Of a stretch of DNA of 64,000 nucleotides, positions 49,400 through 60,669 are shown piece by piece (positions within the stretch are counted from its first letter, which is position 1; each line of letters starts with the position of its first letter). The DNA comes from Vitis vinifera (taxonomy: Eukaryota; Streptophyta; Magnoliopsida; Vitales; Vitaceae), in the NCBI RefSeq assembly GCF_030704535.1, contig NC_081811.1, positions 4,753,001 through 4,817,000 of the forward strand, written 5' to 3'. Under the pieces are notes generated by a model that ran no database searches, had not been told where the DNA came from, and saw only the letters and a program-made list of their open reading frames with translations. A program made the translations under genes and the position numbers.

Positions 49400-51889
49400 G
49401 TACTCTCGTGGAGAAGAGGATCCAAGGGGCATGCAATCAGATGACCGGTGAATTCCCATTTTCGAGATGAAAATGTTGGTTATTTTTGTGGTTTGGGGGT
49501 TTGTCACGGTTAGTGAATTTTTACGTTGTTCACTTGTAATATCCTTAATGATTGCCCACTACAAGGCAAATTACTTCCAGTCATACATAAAATCTCAAAG
49601 ACACTCTGTTTTATCTGCGGTTTAAGCCTGTTTTATTTGTTCTTTTTTTCCCTCCTTTTTCTTTTTATTTATTTATTTCTTTGGGAAATGGAATTGAAAT
49701 ACGTGGGACAAGAATCGTATAGGCTTATTTGAGACAACAAAAGCGGACCTGTTACGGTGAAGGCAAGTTGATTAAGTACGGTACAGCAGGGCACTTAATT
49801 ATGGCTAGGTTATATCCCAACTTGAGGGGTAGAAAAAAAAGGGTAATATTAAAATGAGAACCAATTTAAAAAGCATTTTTTAATTTAATTTAATTTTAAT
49901 TTATATGTTATTTATAATTTTGAAGTTAATTTTAACTTATTTATTAAGAGGAAATTTTATTTTTTAAAAACTATACTTATAAGAAGGATTAAATGTACAT
50001 AAAAAAAATATTCGTATGTGAAAAGAAAAGAAATATTGAAAAATAGTAAGAAAACTTTATTTTAGGCATAATTACTGATTGGTTGAAAGTTTTCATTATC
50101 ATTCCCTTTGACATTTCTTTTTAACATATAAGTGATTTAATTTGAATGGAAAGTTGGATACTAGATCTTTAAGGATAAGGAAGGAGATTAATTTAATCAG
50201 ATTTCTTTTTATCTCTTTTACTTTTTTAAATTAAAAGAAAATAAAAAAAATAGAGAGAAAAAAATAAATAAAAATAAAAAATAGATTTAAAATTAATAAA
50301 TTATTTTTATATATATTTTAAAACTCATTTCACTTATTTCCTATATAATTTTAAAATATATAAATTATTAATTAATTTTAAATATATTTAATTTTTTTAT
50401 AATGAAACTAAAAATTTAAAAAATATTATATATAAGGGTGGAGGTTAATTTAATTACATCTTTTCTTAATTTATTTTAAATTTTTATCTGCTTAGTTTTA
50501 ATATTGGGGGAAAATACTAAGAAAAGAAAATAAAAAATAAAAAAATAAAAAAGAAAATTAGAAAATAGTTTTAAAATTAATAAATTATTTTTATGTGTTT
50601 TTTCAAAGTTATTTCACATGTTTCTCTATGTAATATAAGGATTAAATAAATTTTAAATTTTTTAAATTTAATTATAATTGATTTTTTGTATATAACAAAA
50701 TTAAATATAAAAAAAATCATTTTTCTTAATATTTTTTTTTCTTTTTTTATTGTTTTTTGTTGAGTATGCAGAAGCTCTCATTTCACTTATGTCGGCAAAA
50801 ACATCATTGTAAATAAATTAAAAAAAAAACATAAAAAATAAAGCAAATCACATAAAAGGTACATAAAGTTTTAATATGATTTGATCAATTATGACTATTT
50901 TCATCAATGAGAAAGAACATTTTATCATATGATAGAAAATATTACAAAAAACAAAAATCTAAAAAAATACAATTACGATATCTCTATCTTAAACCATGAA
51001 CCGTTTTACTTCATTAAATGTTTTTTTTCATCACATTTACTTCCTAATAAACCCTCTTTCTCTACATGATGTCTGTCATTTTTTCTCATATTTTTATTCC
51101 ATCTCTCTCATAACTTTTTTTTAATATAAAATATTTATAAAGATATTTCTATTAACTTCATAAAAATCTAATTATTATCACATATAAATTAAAAAATATT
51201 ATATATAATATTTCTTTTACAAATATATTCCCCATCACTTTCCCGCCAAACATAGGATAAACGATGCTCTTTATGTCCTAATCTTTCCAAACTTTCAAGT
51301 ATTCTTTTACTTAGAAATTACAAATTTGATACAAATGGGGCCACCATTTGAGGGTCCAATCCCTCCAGCCAGATTTATAGGTGAGTTTAACTTGAATTGA
51401 AAAAGTAGGAATGTAAAAATACTGGGATTGACATGAATTCAAGATCAGAAAACCCCCGAAAGCCAAATCCAGCACATTATTGATTTATTTTTATTTTATT
51501 ATAATATAAAAAACATAAATTATAAAAAAACACTAACTTTCTTAATTTTTAATTACATTTTAATTATTAAAATATCTTTAATAGTTATAGTTAAAGTTTG
51601 AGCTTATGAATAATTATTAATGTTAAAGTAATAATTAATAATTTACAGTTTTGACACCTTTTTGTTTTTTGACTTGAAGAAAAAAAATAGTAGTAACTTA
51701 TATAAAAAATGAAAAATTTTATTAAAAAAAATTAAACTTATTTCATGTCTTTAAAAATTACTTTAAAAAATGTAAGTTAAATAGATTTCAAAAAATATAA
51801 TTTTTCTTTAATATAAGTTGTTATTTTTTATATGTTGAATATAACATGAAATAGGACAAGGTAATATATCATATCTAATTTTTTTATTG
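49400..51889. other. Non-coding DNA in unit B downstream of GolS
   Basis: Same content as the corresponding stretch of unit A, with small indels. Nothing new is seen. Confidence 0.5.
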
Positions 51890-51897
51890 GTAATATT

Positions 51898-52542
51898 AGG
51901 GGTGAAACTTGTACGGATTGGTTTGACCCAATTGGAACCCAACCCAATGTTTGGGTGAACTTAGGCAAATATTTCCATTACTTGAGTTAAACTTGAATTA
52001 AGTTTTTTCAACTCGAATTCAATTTGAATTGGATCCAAGCTAAGGTTTAAAAAACTCAAGGATAACTCGAACTTGATTTAATATTTTTATGATATTTATA
52101 ATGTTAATGTTTATTATTTTAAATGATAATATTCATTTTCTTTTTAATTTTGGAAGAAAAAAATATCAAATTATAATTATATCACATAGTTATTACTTTT
52201 TAAAAAAGATATATAAGTTTATTTTTACTTTTTTTTTATTATCTTGAAATTTTGTGCTATTTATTATTTAAATTTTGATATAAATATATAGAAAACAAGT
52301 TTTTAAAAAAAAACCATTATAGATGAATTTTAAATCTTTCAACACAATGAATCCAAATAATTCGAGTCTAACTCAATCAACTCGAGTTTAACCAGTCAAC
52401 TCAATCAACATGAGATCAACCTGAATTTAGAAAAATAAGGTTAGGTTAAGCTTGGGTTAAGTACTTTGGATTAGAGGACGAGTTATGTTGAGCTATTAAC
52501 TCAACCAACTCGCCTAAGTTGTCGTCCAAGTTGCAACCCCAA
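51898..52542. mobile_element. hAT-like MITE in unit B
   Basis: Copy of the unit A element with the same 8-bp flanking repeat GTAATATT (51890-51897 and 52543-52550). It is about 40 bp shorter owing to internal deletions. The shared position and target duplication show that it inserted before the tandem duplication. Confidence 0.8.
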
Positions 52543-53280
52543 GTAATATTTTAGGATAAGTTATTTTACCATATTTCATATATTATATCCTATATTTAAC
52601 AAAATAGGATATTTAACAAAATATGCGTTTGGTATAAAATAGGTAGTAAGATACTAAGATATAATGTCTTTTTTCTCTTTTTATTTTTTTTCTTTTATAT
52701 ATATTAATTTTAAATAATACTCTTTATTTATTTATTATAATATAATCTTACTCTAATGGACACTACAATACGTTGTATAGATCACCTAGTAAAATGAAGA
52801 CATAAAATCAAATTAAAAGTGTGTTCAACAATTATTTTAGAAAGTATTTCTAATTTTTTTAAGATTTTAGTATTAAATATATTAGAAACATTTTTTAAAA
52901 TCATTGTGAAACACATTCTAATTTATATATTTAAAAATCAATTTTATAAATTTTAAAATTTAAGTTATTAAAATTCTTTTGATGTCTTAATTTTTTAAAT
53001 AATTTTTAAAACTTTTATTTATTTTTAAATAAAAGGAAATCTATTAGTTTTTGGATCTTCCCATATTGTTTACCATTAACAGCCATGAGGCGTTACCTCT
53101 TTTTTTTTTTTTTTTTTTCCTTAAAACCCAAGAAACATTAATGGTAGAGAGACTGGGAATGAGATATATTTCCAGAATCATCAGTAATCTCCCCTGAAAA
53201 TTCTTGCTTAATTTACTTATTTAAAGCCTTCTGTGGCCCTAATCTCTGGCAATTCGCCGAAGAAAGAAGAAATTAAGGAA

Positions 53281-53826
53281 ATGGCTTCCTTGAGTGGGGT
53301 ACTGTTACTTGTTCATATCTCCCTCATGGCCACCACTCTCTTCTACTATCCTTCACATGCGATCGGACAAGACGTCGTCGAGCAGGTATGCCAGCAAACG
53401 GAGGACTATCAATTCTGTTTCAATACCATCCTCAGAGATCCTCGGACTCCGGCAGTTAACATGGAGGGGCTGTGCCTCCTCAGTGTGGCAATAACCATAG
53501 ACCACGTTAGGGAAGCGGTGGATAAAATACCGGGGCTGCTGGAGAAAGCTACTGATCCAGTGGACAAGCAAAGAATGACGACTTGCCAATCCAACTATGG
53601 AGCAGCGGCGGGGGACTTCCAGAGGGCGTGGGGCTCGGCTTCTTCAAAGGCTTTCCATGATGTGCTGGGCTGGGTTCAGAAGGGAAGTGGTCAGGTTATA
53701 AACTGTGAAAATATATACCGGCAAAGTCCGCCGATCCGTGAATCTCCCCTCACAGTTGACAACCACAACGTGATTAAATTAGCAGGAATTACTTTGGTTG
53801 TTCTTGGTATGCTTGGTGTTCGTTGA
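53281..53826 (+). CDS. Invertase/pectin methylesterase inhibitor-like protein 1
   Basis: A single-exon gene for a secreted four-helix-bundle inhibitor of the PMEI/CIF family, 181 residues. The N-terminus (about 5-28) is a signal peptide. Conserved cysteines C37 and C46 (nine apart) and C102 and C142 (forty apart) match the family's two disulfides, and there is an extra C65. The DPRTP motif after the first pair corresponds to the usual SDPRS. TTCQSNY and VINCENIY mark the later helices. I start at ATG 53281; extending upstream would require a GTG start. The C-terminus VIKLAGITLVVLGMLGVR is hydrophobic, as in many members. Sequence alone does not tell whether the target is invertase or pectin methylesterase. 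A paralogue lies at 60101-60658. Confidence 0.88.
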   Translation: MASLSGVLLLVHISLMATTLFYYPSHAIGQDVVEQVCQQTEDYQFCFNTILRDPRTPAVNMEGLCLLSVAITIDHVREAVDKIPGLLEKATDPVDKQRMTTCQSNYGAAAGDFQRAWGSASSKAFHDVLGWVQKGSGQVINCENIYRQSPPIRESPLTVDNHNVIKLAGITLVVLGMLGVR

Positions 53827-53859
53827 AGATGGTGTGTCTTCCTTGAGGTAAAGCTCACG

Positions 53860-54788
53860 TTCTTGGAATTAACGTACAATAAATGTGGAATGCAATACTG
53901 TTGGTTGGTCAATAAAAACTGATGTGAATTTACTACTCATTTTTGGAGAGTTTGAGGGCTCACAAACATTGCAGTGGCTTGAATTTGTTTCTAGATATGT
54001 ACTTGGAAAAAGGTTAACAATATGAAATCAAGGATGAAGAGGCCGACCGCCGACATTCTGCAAAGTCACGCCTTGAAAAATATTCTTTTTTTAAAAAGTA
54101 TTACCATAAAGAGTTGTACCGTACAAATAATTTTATTTACATATTTTTTTTAATCGTTTTATTTATTTTTATGGGACTCCCAAAATTTATGTATACAATG
54201 TTTTTAAAATTTTATTAAAAAATAAAAATGAAATAAAATTATATAAACCACCTTGTGACTATTAATTTATATGAATAAAACATTATCTCATATTTATTTG
54301 AAATCAAATTTTATTTTAAAAGTATAATATAATTATTATAAGTTAATATATTTTTATATTAACATAATTATTTGATTAATTGTAAATATATTAGAAAATT
54401 TTATTGAATTTTCTTAATCAAACCCGTCTTAAAAAATATAAAAAATAATTTTTGGTTATATTTTGGGAACCATACCAACAAACAATTGATAGCTACTTTT
54501 AACATGTCATATAGAATTAGAGTAGCGTCTCTTCTATGTGATACCAAGGGGAGGAGAATGCTAATTAACCAGCCCATGACTTTGTTGCCCAAAAAAAATC
54601 CATACTCGATACAGCAAGAAACTCACGCCGCAAGAAATTGATATTTAAGAACAAAATTTTGGTCACAAAGTAAAATTTCATCACTAAAAGTAATTGTTTC
54701 TGACAACATTCTAACTATGAAATCTGACATTGGTTGCCAATTTTTCTCATAAATTATTTGATAAGAACATTTCCATCAATCTATCATT
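53860..54788. other. Spacer downstream of inhibitor gene 1
   Basis: 3' UTR and A/T-rich intergenic DNA. I see no gene. Confidence 0.5.
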
Positions 54789-54789
54789 A

Positions 54790-57704
54790 GGGGTGTTTGG
54801 CAATTCAATTTAATTTAAGTTATCAAGTAAATTAAGTATGTTTAGGAAAATAACTTAATGATGTAGCTTAAAATAAAAAATAACTTTAAGTAATAAGTAA
54901 AAATAATTAATTTATTTTTAAGTTAATATCTTCATTTTACATTTTTACTCTCATGTGTCCTAATTACTTTTTGTAGACCCCTTTTATGAGGGGCCCGGGG
55001 GGGAGAGTTTTTTTCTCTCTTCTGGGCATTTCTCTTTTAAACAAAGGGGGGACCACCAGATGGGAGGAGAGAAAGAGACATGGCAGAGGCCATGCTGGAG
55101 TTGGAGGAGCCCATACCTGCAGAGATGAACAGGGAAGCAGGTAATGGCTTGCCCGAGAAGGTAGGAATCGGCTGGAGGGAGTGAAGCTTGAAGAAGAAAA
55201 AGAGAAAAAGGAAAGGGGGGAAGATCGGAAAAGAGGGAACGCGGGCAGCAGCGTTTTTTCTTTTTGGGGGAGGCGACGACTAAAAAGAAAAGGAGGAACA
55301 GAGAGAGATGGTGATCTAGGGGAAAGGAGGCTACAGAGGGGGAAGAAGAAGTAGAGAATCTGGATACAGAAGTCTCTTTGGAAGGGAAGTTTTTTTTCAG
55401 GTGCGCGTACTAGACTACATATTTATTGTGGTTGATTTCACTAGTATTATGGTGATTGTGATATGAATGAACGATGCTTTTTTTTCTTCATATGCTACTT
55501 GATTGAGAGTGATTTAATTCCTCATAGCTTTCCTATTTGCATCTGAGTCACATTCTTGGATCTCGTTTTCATCTCATTCTTCCCACCCGTTCATTGGATG
55601 CTTTGTTTTATTTTTCCTTTTTATGCTTGCTCCCTTCTCGTTTATACTCTGTTCTCGATAGTCATTTGTATCCTCAAGGGGAAAGGGTTTTTGGAGACGG
55701 GCAGCAGTTGGGAGATTTGAGGGGGAAGAAATCTGGAAAAAGAGAAAAAGGAAAGAGGGGAAGATTATTTTGAGGGCGTTTTGAGGCTGGCGTTTAAGGA
55801 TTTGAGGTTTTGGAAAAGAAGGGATTTTTTCAGAGGAAGAGAGTAGAGGTCCGGATTTTTAGAAAGAAAAAAACCAAAGCTGAAAGGGGAGAGGGTGATA
55901 TCTGGAGAGGAGAAAAACAAAGAAAAGGGAGATAGAGACAGTCTGAGGGAGACGGAAAAAAAGCTGTGCTTGGGAGGAGCCTTTCAGGTAAGATTTTTTT
56001 TGTAAACTTCACATCTCTTTTTCTCTCTTAGGTACAGTCTTCGATCTTCATGCTCACTGTGGGGATGAGGAATTCGTTGTTTTTTTGTAGAGAGAGAAAA
56101 GAATTGGGCGGCTGGGGGATTATAAGACAGTGGGATGCTTTTTAAAAGTTTTTAATTCAAATTGTTTTTTTCTAGCAAGGCATTTGGGTTCGTGCCTATT
56201 TTTTTACTTTGAGTAAAGCTCTCAAAGCCATTTATATATATTTTTTTATTATTCCTTTCTTGCGTGGAAATCATAACATGGCAGAAGACTTTTTGGTGGG
56301 CTTGAATATTTATGTCCATTTTTCTTTCTTTTGCTTTTTGGCGAACACGTTTTCACAAATTGAATTCTCAAAACAACTTTCAAAATTTCAGTTTTTTTTA
56401 ATCACTTCAATCTTCAAATTAATTTTTCAAAAATTCTAATACCCAAATTTAATTTCTAAAATGTCATCTTAAAATAAATCTTTCAAACAAATTCTGATTT
56501 CCAAATTCAATTCCCAATTTCTGAAATTCTAATTTTTCGACTTTCAAATTTAATTTTCAATTTCCAAAATTTTAATATTCACTTTCATTTATTTAATCAT
56601 TACTATTTTTTGTTATGATTATTATTATTCTATTTACTTATTTATCTTAAAATTCCATTCTTAAACATTTTTTCTCAAAATTTCAATTTTTGAACTTAAT
56701 TTTTAATTCCCAAAATTCCAATTTTCAAATTTAATTCCCAAAGCTCCAATTTTCAAATAAATTCCAAAAATCCAATTTTCACGTGAACAATTTTAATTCT
56801 ATTCCGGTTCTCAATTTTTCTTGGTTTTACATAAGCATGAATGTCATTTTCATAATTTCAGAACAATGGAATTTGTGAGATTAATTCGTGCAAGATCAAT
56901 CGGGCTTTGGTGGGGGCCCCACATACGTGATTTTATGATTGATTGATTTGTTTGTCACGCGCAATTTATTTATCCTGCTCTCCGACCTGCATGCTATTAT
57001 TTCTTAATTATGCACTAACCTCTCTCTTGATAGCGCATGGTGGCTCGTCGCCCAGGTACGCACTTACTTTCACTCTGGTAATTGTCTAAGCATATTTTGA
57101 TTCTCACGTGTGCATGATTTATTCTGGGTACTCATTGATCTACTCGTCCACTGCCCTGATTGCTTCATTTTATTAGTAGAGACCCGTTTTTAGGGACTTA
57201 AAAGGGTGCTACGGTTTTTACCGTACCTTCCTGATAAGTAACCTGACCTCCGAACCCGATCCGGTTTTTCGCAGACCGCCTTTTCCAAAATAAAGAGTCA
57301 CACTTAGGGTTTTTCTTTCTTATTTTGTTTACCCTTTAAAAATAAAACAAAAATAAGTGGCGACTCCAAGTCATTTTCAAATAATCAATAAAAAAATCAT
57401 TTTTCAAATAAAAATCGAGCTCGCCATCGAGTGGGAAACGCATGAGCACGAAATGCGGGGTCCACACTTTTATAAGTTTTTTTGCTACTCCATGATATCT
57501 ATTGTTACTTGATCCCCTTTACCTTAATTAAAATTTATGAGAATAAATTTGTCAATATAATGATTTAAAATAAATTTTAAACTAATTTTATCAAATAATA
57601 AAAATTAAGTAATAAGTTATAAGTGAATAAATTAAGTATAATTTAATTTAAAATCAATTCAATTTATTAAGTAATAAACATTAAGTTTTACCAAATGCCC
57701 TTTT
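54790..57704. mobile_element. PIF-like MITE split by a solo LTR
   Basis: The left end GGGGTGTTTGGCAA and the right end TTTACCAAATGCCC are inverted. Removing the nested LTR and one target copy leaves about 415 bp. Its left half matches the reverse complement of the right half of the MITE at 38726-39147 (shared ctaaaataaaa and cctaattac phrases). So this is the same family in opposite orientation. TTA flanks both ends (54787-54789 and 57705-57707), allowing for a T run at the right end. Confidence 0.65.
54972..57466. mobile_element. Solo LTR of about 2.5 kb (Gypsy, Tat/Ogre-like)
   Basis: Ends are TGTAGACCCC and GGGGTCCACA, inverted with one mismatch, and the outermost bases are TG...CA. Perfect 5-bp direct repeats CTTTT flank it (54967-54971 and 57467-57471). 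There is no internal retroviral coding region, so recombination between two LTRs probably removed it. The last 300 bases (gagtcacacttagggttttt, aagtggcgactcca, gaaatgcggggtccaca) look to me like the 3' part of Tat/Ogre-type LTRs. At 56340-56800 there is a degenerate run of roughly 20-base units of the type aattccaatttt-caaattt. Confidence 0.85.
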
Positions 57705-58141
57705 TTACTAATGATATATAATTCCTTCTTAACTGTCATCAAGTTTTAATTCAATATAAAGTTTCTAATATTATATAATTTAATATAAATAATTAATATA
57801 AAATTAAATTTTATCAAAAAAATTAAATGATGTATAATTTAATAAAAATATATATTTTTTAATTTTCAAAATTGAAATAAAGGAAAACCAACTTTTTAAT
57901 AAAATATCCAATATAAAATTATAAAAAGTCAATTTTATAAACATGACTATTAAACAGATCTTACAAATACAAATCTGAACAGTTTTTGGAAATCCCAGCC
58001 ATCTCAACCTTAAGAATACAAACCTCAATCGTGCCATTAACAACTGGGCTTTTTTAACTTTTGCGGCAATTTTAAAAAATTATAATTAAAAAATGGTAGT
58101 TTTGAAAATATTGATAGATTTACGGTAGTTTTGGCCACGTG

Positions 58142-58990
58142 GAAGGTGTCTTTTGAAGAGACACCTTCCACAATTTTCAAAATCATGAAAGAATTGAATT
58201 TAAGCTAAAGGTGTCTCTTGAAGAGACACCTTCTACAATTTCAGAAAATTTGATTTATATTAAAGGTGTCTATTGAAAAAACACTTTCCACGTGACAAAA
58301 AATCTAATATGTATTAAAGGTGTCTCTTGCAGAGACACTTTCCACGTGGCAAAAAATCCAATATTCATTAAAGGTGTCTCTTGAAAAGACACTTTCCTCA
58401 AAAATTTGAATGTCTTATAAATTTGATTTTAAAGCTAAAGATGTCTCATGAAGAGACACCTTCTACAATTCCTAAAAATTTTAATTTATACCAAAGGTGT
58501 CTCTTTAAGAGACACCTTCTAGAATTCCAAAAAATTAGATTTATATTAAATGTGTCTCTTGGAAAGACACTTTACACAATTTCACAAAATCCAATATGTA
58601 TTTTATTTGTGGAAATGATTTTTAAAGCTAAAGATGTCTCTCTTTAATGTATGAAAATTGTGGAAAGTGTCTCTTCAAGAGACACTTTCAGTATAAACCA
58701 ATTTTTTTAAAATAATAGAAGGTGTCTCTTCAAGATACACCTTCAATATAATTCCATTTTTTGGGAATTGTGAAATGTGTCTCTTGATACCTTCCATAAT
58801 TTTAAAAATATTGGGTTTATACTAAAAGTGTTTGTTCAAAAGACACTTTCCACAATTTCCATTCAAACAGTGGAAAATTTTGAATTTATGCTCAAGAGAC
58901 ACCTTCCATAATTACAAAAAAAATGGAATTATATTCGGACACCTTTCATAATTTTTAAAAAATTGGTTTATACTGAAAGTGTCTCCTTGA
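58142..58990. repeat. Array of spaced palindromes, about 55-bp period
   Basis: At least twelve copies of a 22-26-base palindrome of type AAGGTGTCTCTTGAAGAGAC recur. Clear copies start near 58142, 58208, 58263, 58317, 58371, 58437, 58493, 58549, 58663, 58718, 58773 and 58824, with half-copies to 58988. Spacing is mostly 51-57 or 66 bases, with one double step of 114. The spacers are similar too (acaattt...aaaatttgatttatatt). Between about 58645 and 58775 the spacers read in reverse orientation. Three early units carry CACGTG boxes in the flanks. It lies about 1.1 kb upstream of inhibitor gene 2 and contains no credible gene. Confidence 0.85.
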
Positions 58991-59014
58991 ATTTAAATTT
59001 CAATTTCAATTTCA

Positions 59015-59133
59015 ATTTTGTTGCAACCCCCGTTTGATTCCCAAGTTTGTGCAATCCCCGTTTGATTCCCAAGAAAATCCATCCCCCATTTGCTTTCCGG
59101 GAAAATCCATGGAAAACCCCCTAAAAAAACAAA
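59015..59133 (+). repeat. 119-bp direct repeat, copy 1
   Basis: It begins attttgttgcaaccc and ends ctaaaaaaacaaa. It is almost identical to 59186-59304 and includes an internal doubling of cccgtttgattcccaag. Confidence 0.85.
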
Positions 59134-59185
59134 TTTTCAATTTCAATTTTTGTAGGTACTAATCTAATCAGGTTATTATTTTTTT

Positions 59186-59304
59186 ATTTTGTTGCAACCC
59201 TCGTTTGATTCCCAAGTCTGTGCAATCCCCGTTTGATTCCCAAGAAAATCCATCCCCCATTTGCTTTCCGGGAAAGTCCATGCAAAACCCCCTAAAAAAA
59301 CAAA
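59186..59304 (+). repeat. 119-bp direct repeat, copy 2
   Basis: Same length as copy 1 with a handful of substitutions, 171 bases downstream. Together with the palindrome array this marks a repeat-built region upstream of inhibitor gene 2. Confidence 0.85.
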
Positions 59305-60100
59305 CAAAAAAATGTTTTTTTTTTTGCTCCGTGCTTTCTGGATCTGTCCAGGGGTCTCTTTGCTTTTGTGCCATTGGATTTAAATTTCACAAACCCTAAA
59401 TCCACGATTTTTGAGCCACGTTGAAAAACACAACCTTTCCCCTCAAATCATGATCACCTTTCTCCTCAAATCATGATCATATTACCAAATAGCTTATGTT
59501 TTTTAATAAAAAAAAATTGGACAGATACCCTGTGCGCGGGCTGAATTGGTAGGAAATATTGGGAAATTTTTTTTTTTTCAACTTTCCCACACTTTCTTGG
59601 CAACCAAACAGAATCACAACAAGCCAAACCACAAAAAAAATTAAAACTTTCTCCATTATTTTTAGTCTACTCAGTTTCATTGTAAAAAAAAACAAAAACT
59701 TTATTTTTTTTACAACTTTCCCACACTTTCTCGGTGACCAAACACAACCACACCACCAAATATAACCACAAAACTTACAGAAAACACCGGGGACAATGGT
59801 TTCTCAGATCTGCACTTCACTTCCTTCCTATTGGTGTTGAAGCAAGGATCTCCACCTCATGATCAGCGTGCGGGATAGTGGGTTTTCGGGCAGAGGAGTT
59901 TTGATGCAGAGAAGAAAAACGAGAAGGGAAGAGAAGAAAAACAGGAAGGGAAATGGAAAGGGGGGAATGAGTTTTCATATCTATCCTACGATGTTATCCT
60001 ACGTGTTCAAAAGTGCCGTAGAATTGGAATTATTTTCCAAACTATGGTATTTTAAATATTATTTTTTTTAATTGCAGTATATTTATCAAGAATCCAAGAG
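59305..60100. other. Upstream region of inhibitor gene 2
   Basis: A/T-rich with T runs. A phrase acaactttcccacactttct plus ggnnaccaaaca occurs twice (about 59578 and 59713). No TATA box stands out clearly. No gene is visible. Confidence 0.4.
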
Positions 60101-60658
60101 ATGGCTTGCTTGACTAGCATACTCCGCCTTGTCCTCCCTCTCCTGGCCGCCGCTCTCTTCTACCACCCAGCAAACACAGGCGTTCACGTGAATGCAGACA
60201 ATCAATTACTAAACCAGATCTGCAACCAAGCCCAGAGCTACGACTTCTGCTTCAACGTTCTCGCCTTGGATGGGCTTTGTCTCATATCTGTTGCAATAAC
60301 CATAGACCGAGTGCAAAATACTTCGGATATAATTCCGAGTCTAATCAAGCAAGCAGCGGGTCCAGTGGACATTCAAAGACTCACCACTTGCCAATCCAAC
60401 TACACGGCGGCAGTGGACGCGTACACGAAGGCCTGGAGTTCAGCGTCGTCAAGGGCTTACTACGACGTACTGAGCTGGATTCAGGTCGGAGCTAATGAAG
60501 TTATACACTGTGAAAATATTTACCGGATGAGCCAGCCGATAAGGCAGTCTCCCATCACTGTTGAGAATCATGATGTGGTCAAGCTTTCGGAAATTACTTT
60601 GATTATTCTTAGTATGATCGAGAGCGGGTCTACTGGTTTAGAGAAAGAGAATTTCTAA
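60101..60658 (+). CDS. Invertase/pectin methylesterase inhibitor-like protein 2
   Basis: Single-exon paralogue of the gene at 53281, 185 residues, same strand. It has a signal peptide (about 5-27) and family cysteines C41, C50, C97 and C137 with the standard 9 and 40 residue intervals, plus the extra C60 shared with its paralogue. Shared blocks are GLCLISVAITIDRV, TTCQSNY and CENIY. Between C50 and C60 it is nine residues shorter than gene 1, removing the segment that carries the DPRxP motif. The C-terminus is different: instead of ending in a hydrophobic tail it continues with the polar SGSTGLEKENF. There is an N-glycosylation site at N100 (NYT). The frame is open, so it may be expressed, but inhibitory function is less certain than for gene 1. 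Confidence 0.83.
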   Translation: MACLTSILRLVLPLLAAALFYHPANTGVHVNADNQLLNQICNQAQSYDFCFNVLALDGLCLISVAITIDRVQNTSDIIPSLIKQAAGPVDIQRLTTCQSNYTAAVDAYTKAWSSASSRAYYDVLSWIQVGANEVIHCENIYRMSQPIRQSPITVENHDVVKLSEITLIILSMIESGSTGLEKENF

Positions 60659-60669
60659 CAAATCCTCTC

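Larger units (their letters stand above)
47061..53118 (+). repeat. Tandem duplication unit B (with galactinol synthase copy B)
   Basis: Direct tandem copy of unit A, about 6.06 kb. Both internal and right junctions carry long T runs (47060-47074 and 53099-53118) preceded by the same gaggcgttacctct phrase. The left edge of unit A also abuts a T-rich tract. This arrangement points to unequal exchange or template switching at poly-T. Confidence 0.95.

Noticed and set aside
40904-53118. Segmental duplication mediated by an LTR element
   Set aside because: No LTR lies at the breakpoints; only poly-T tracts and the short phrase before them are shared.
53233-53280. N-terminal extension of inhibitor gene 1
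   Set aside because: It would need a GTG start and would bury the signal peptide. ATG 53281 is followed directly by a good signal sequence.
58381-58647. Open frame of 88 codons within the palindrome array
   Set aside because: It is a by-product of repeating 54-57-base units and has no domain character.
58142-58990. CRISPR-like array
   Set aside because: The repeats are regularly spaced palindromes, but they are too degenerate, the spacers resemble each other, and the window is clearly plant nuclear DNA.
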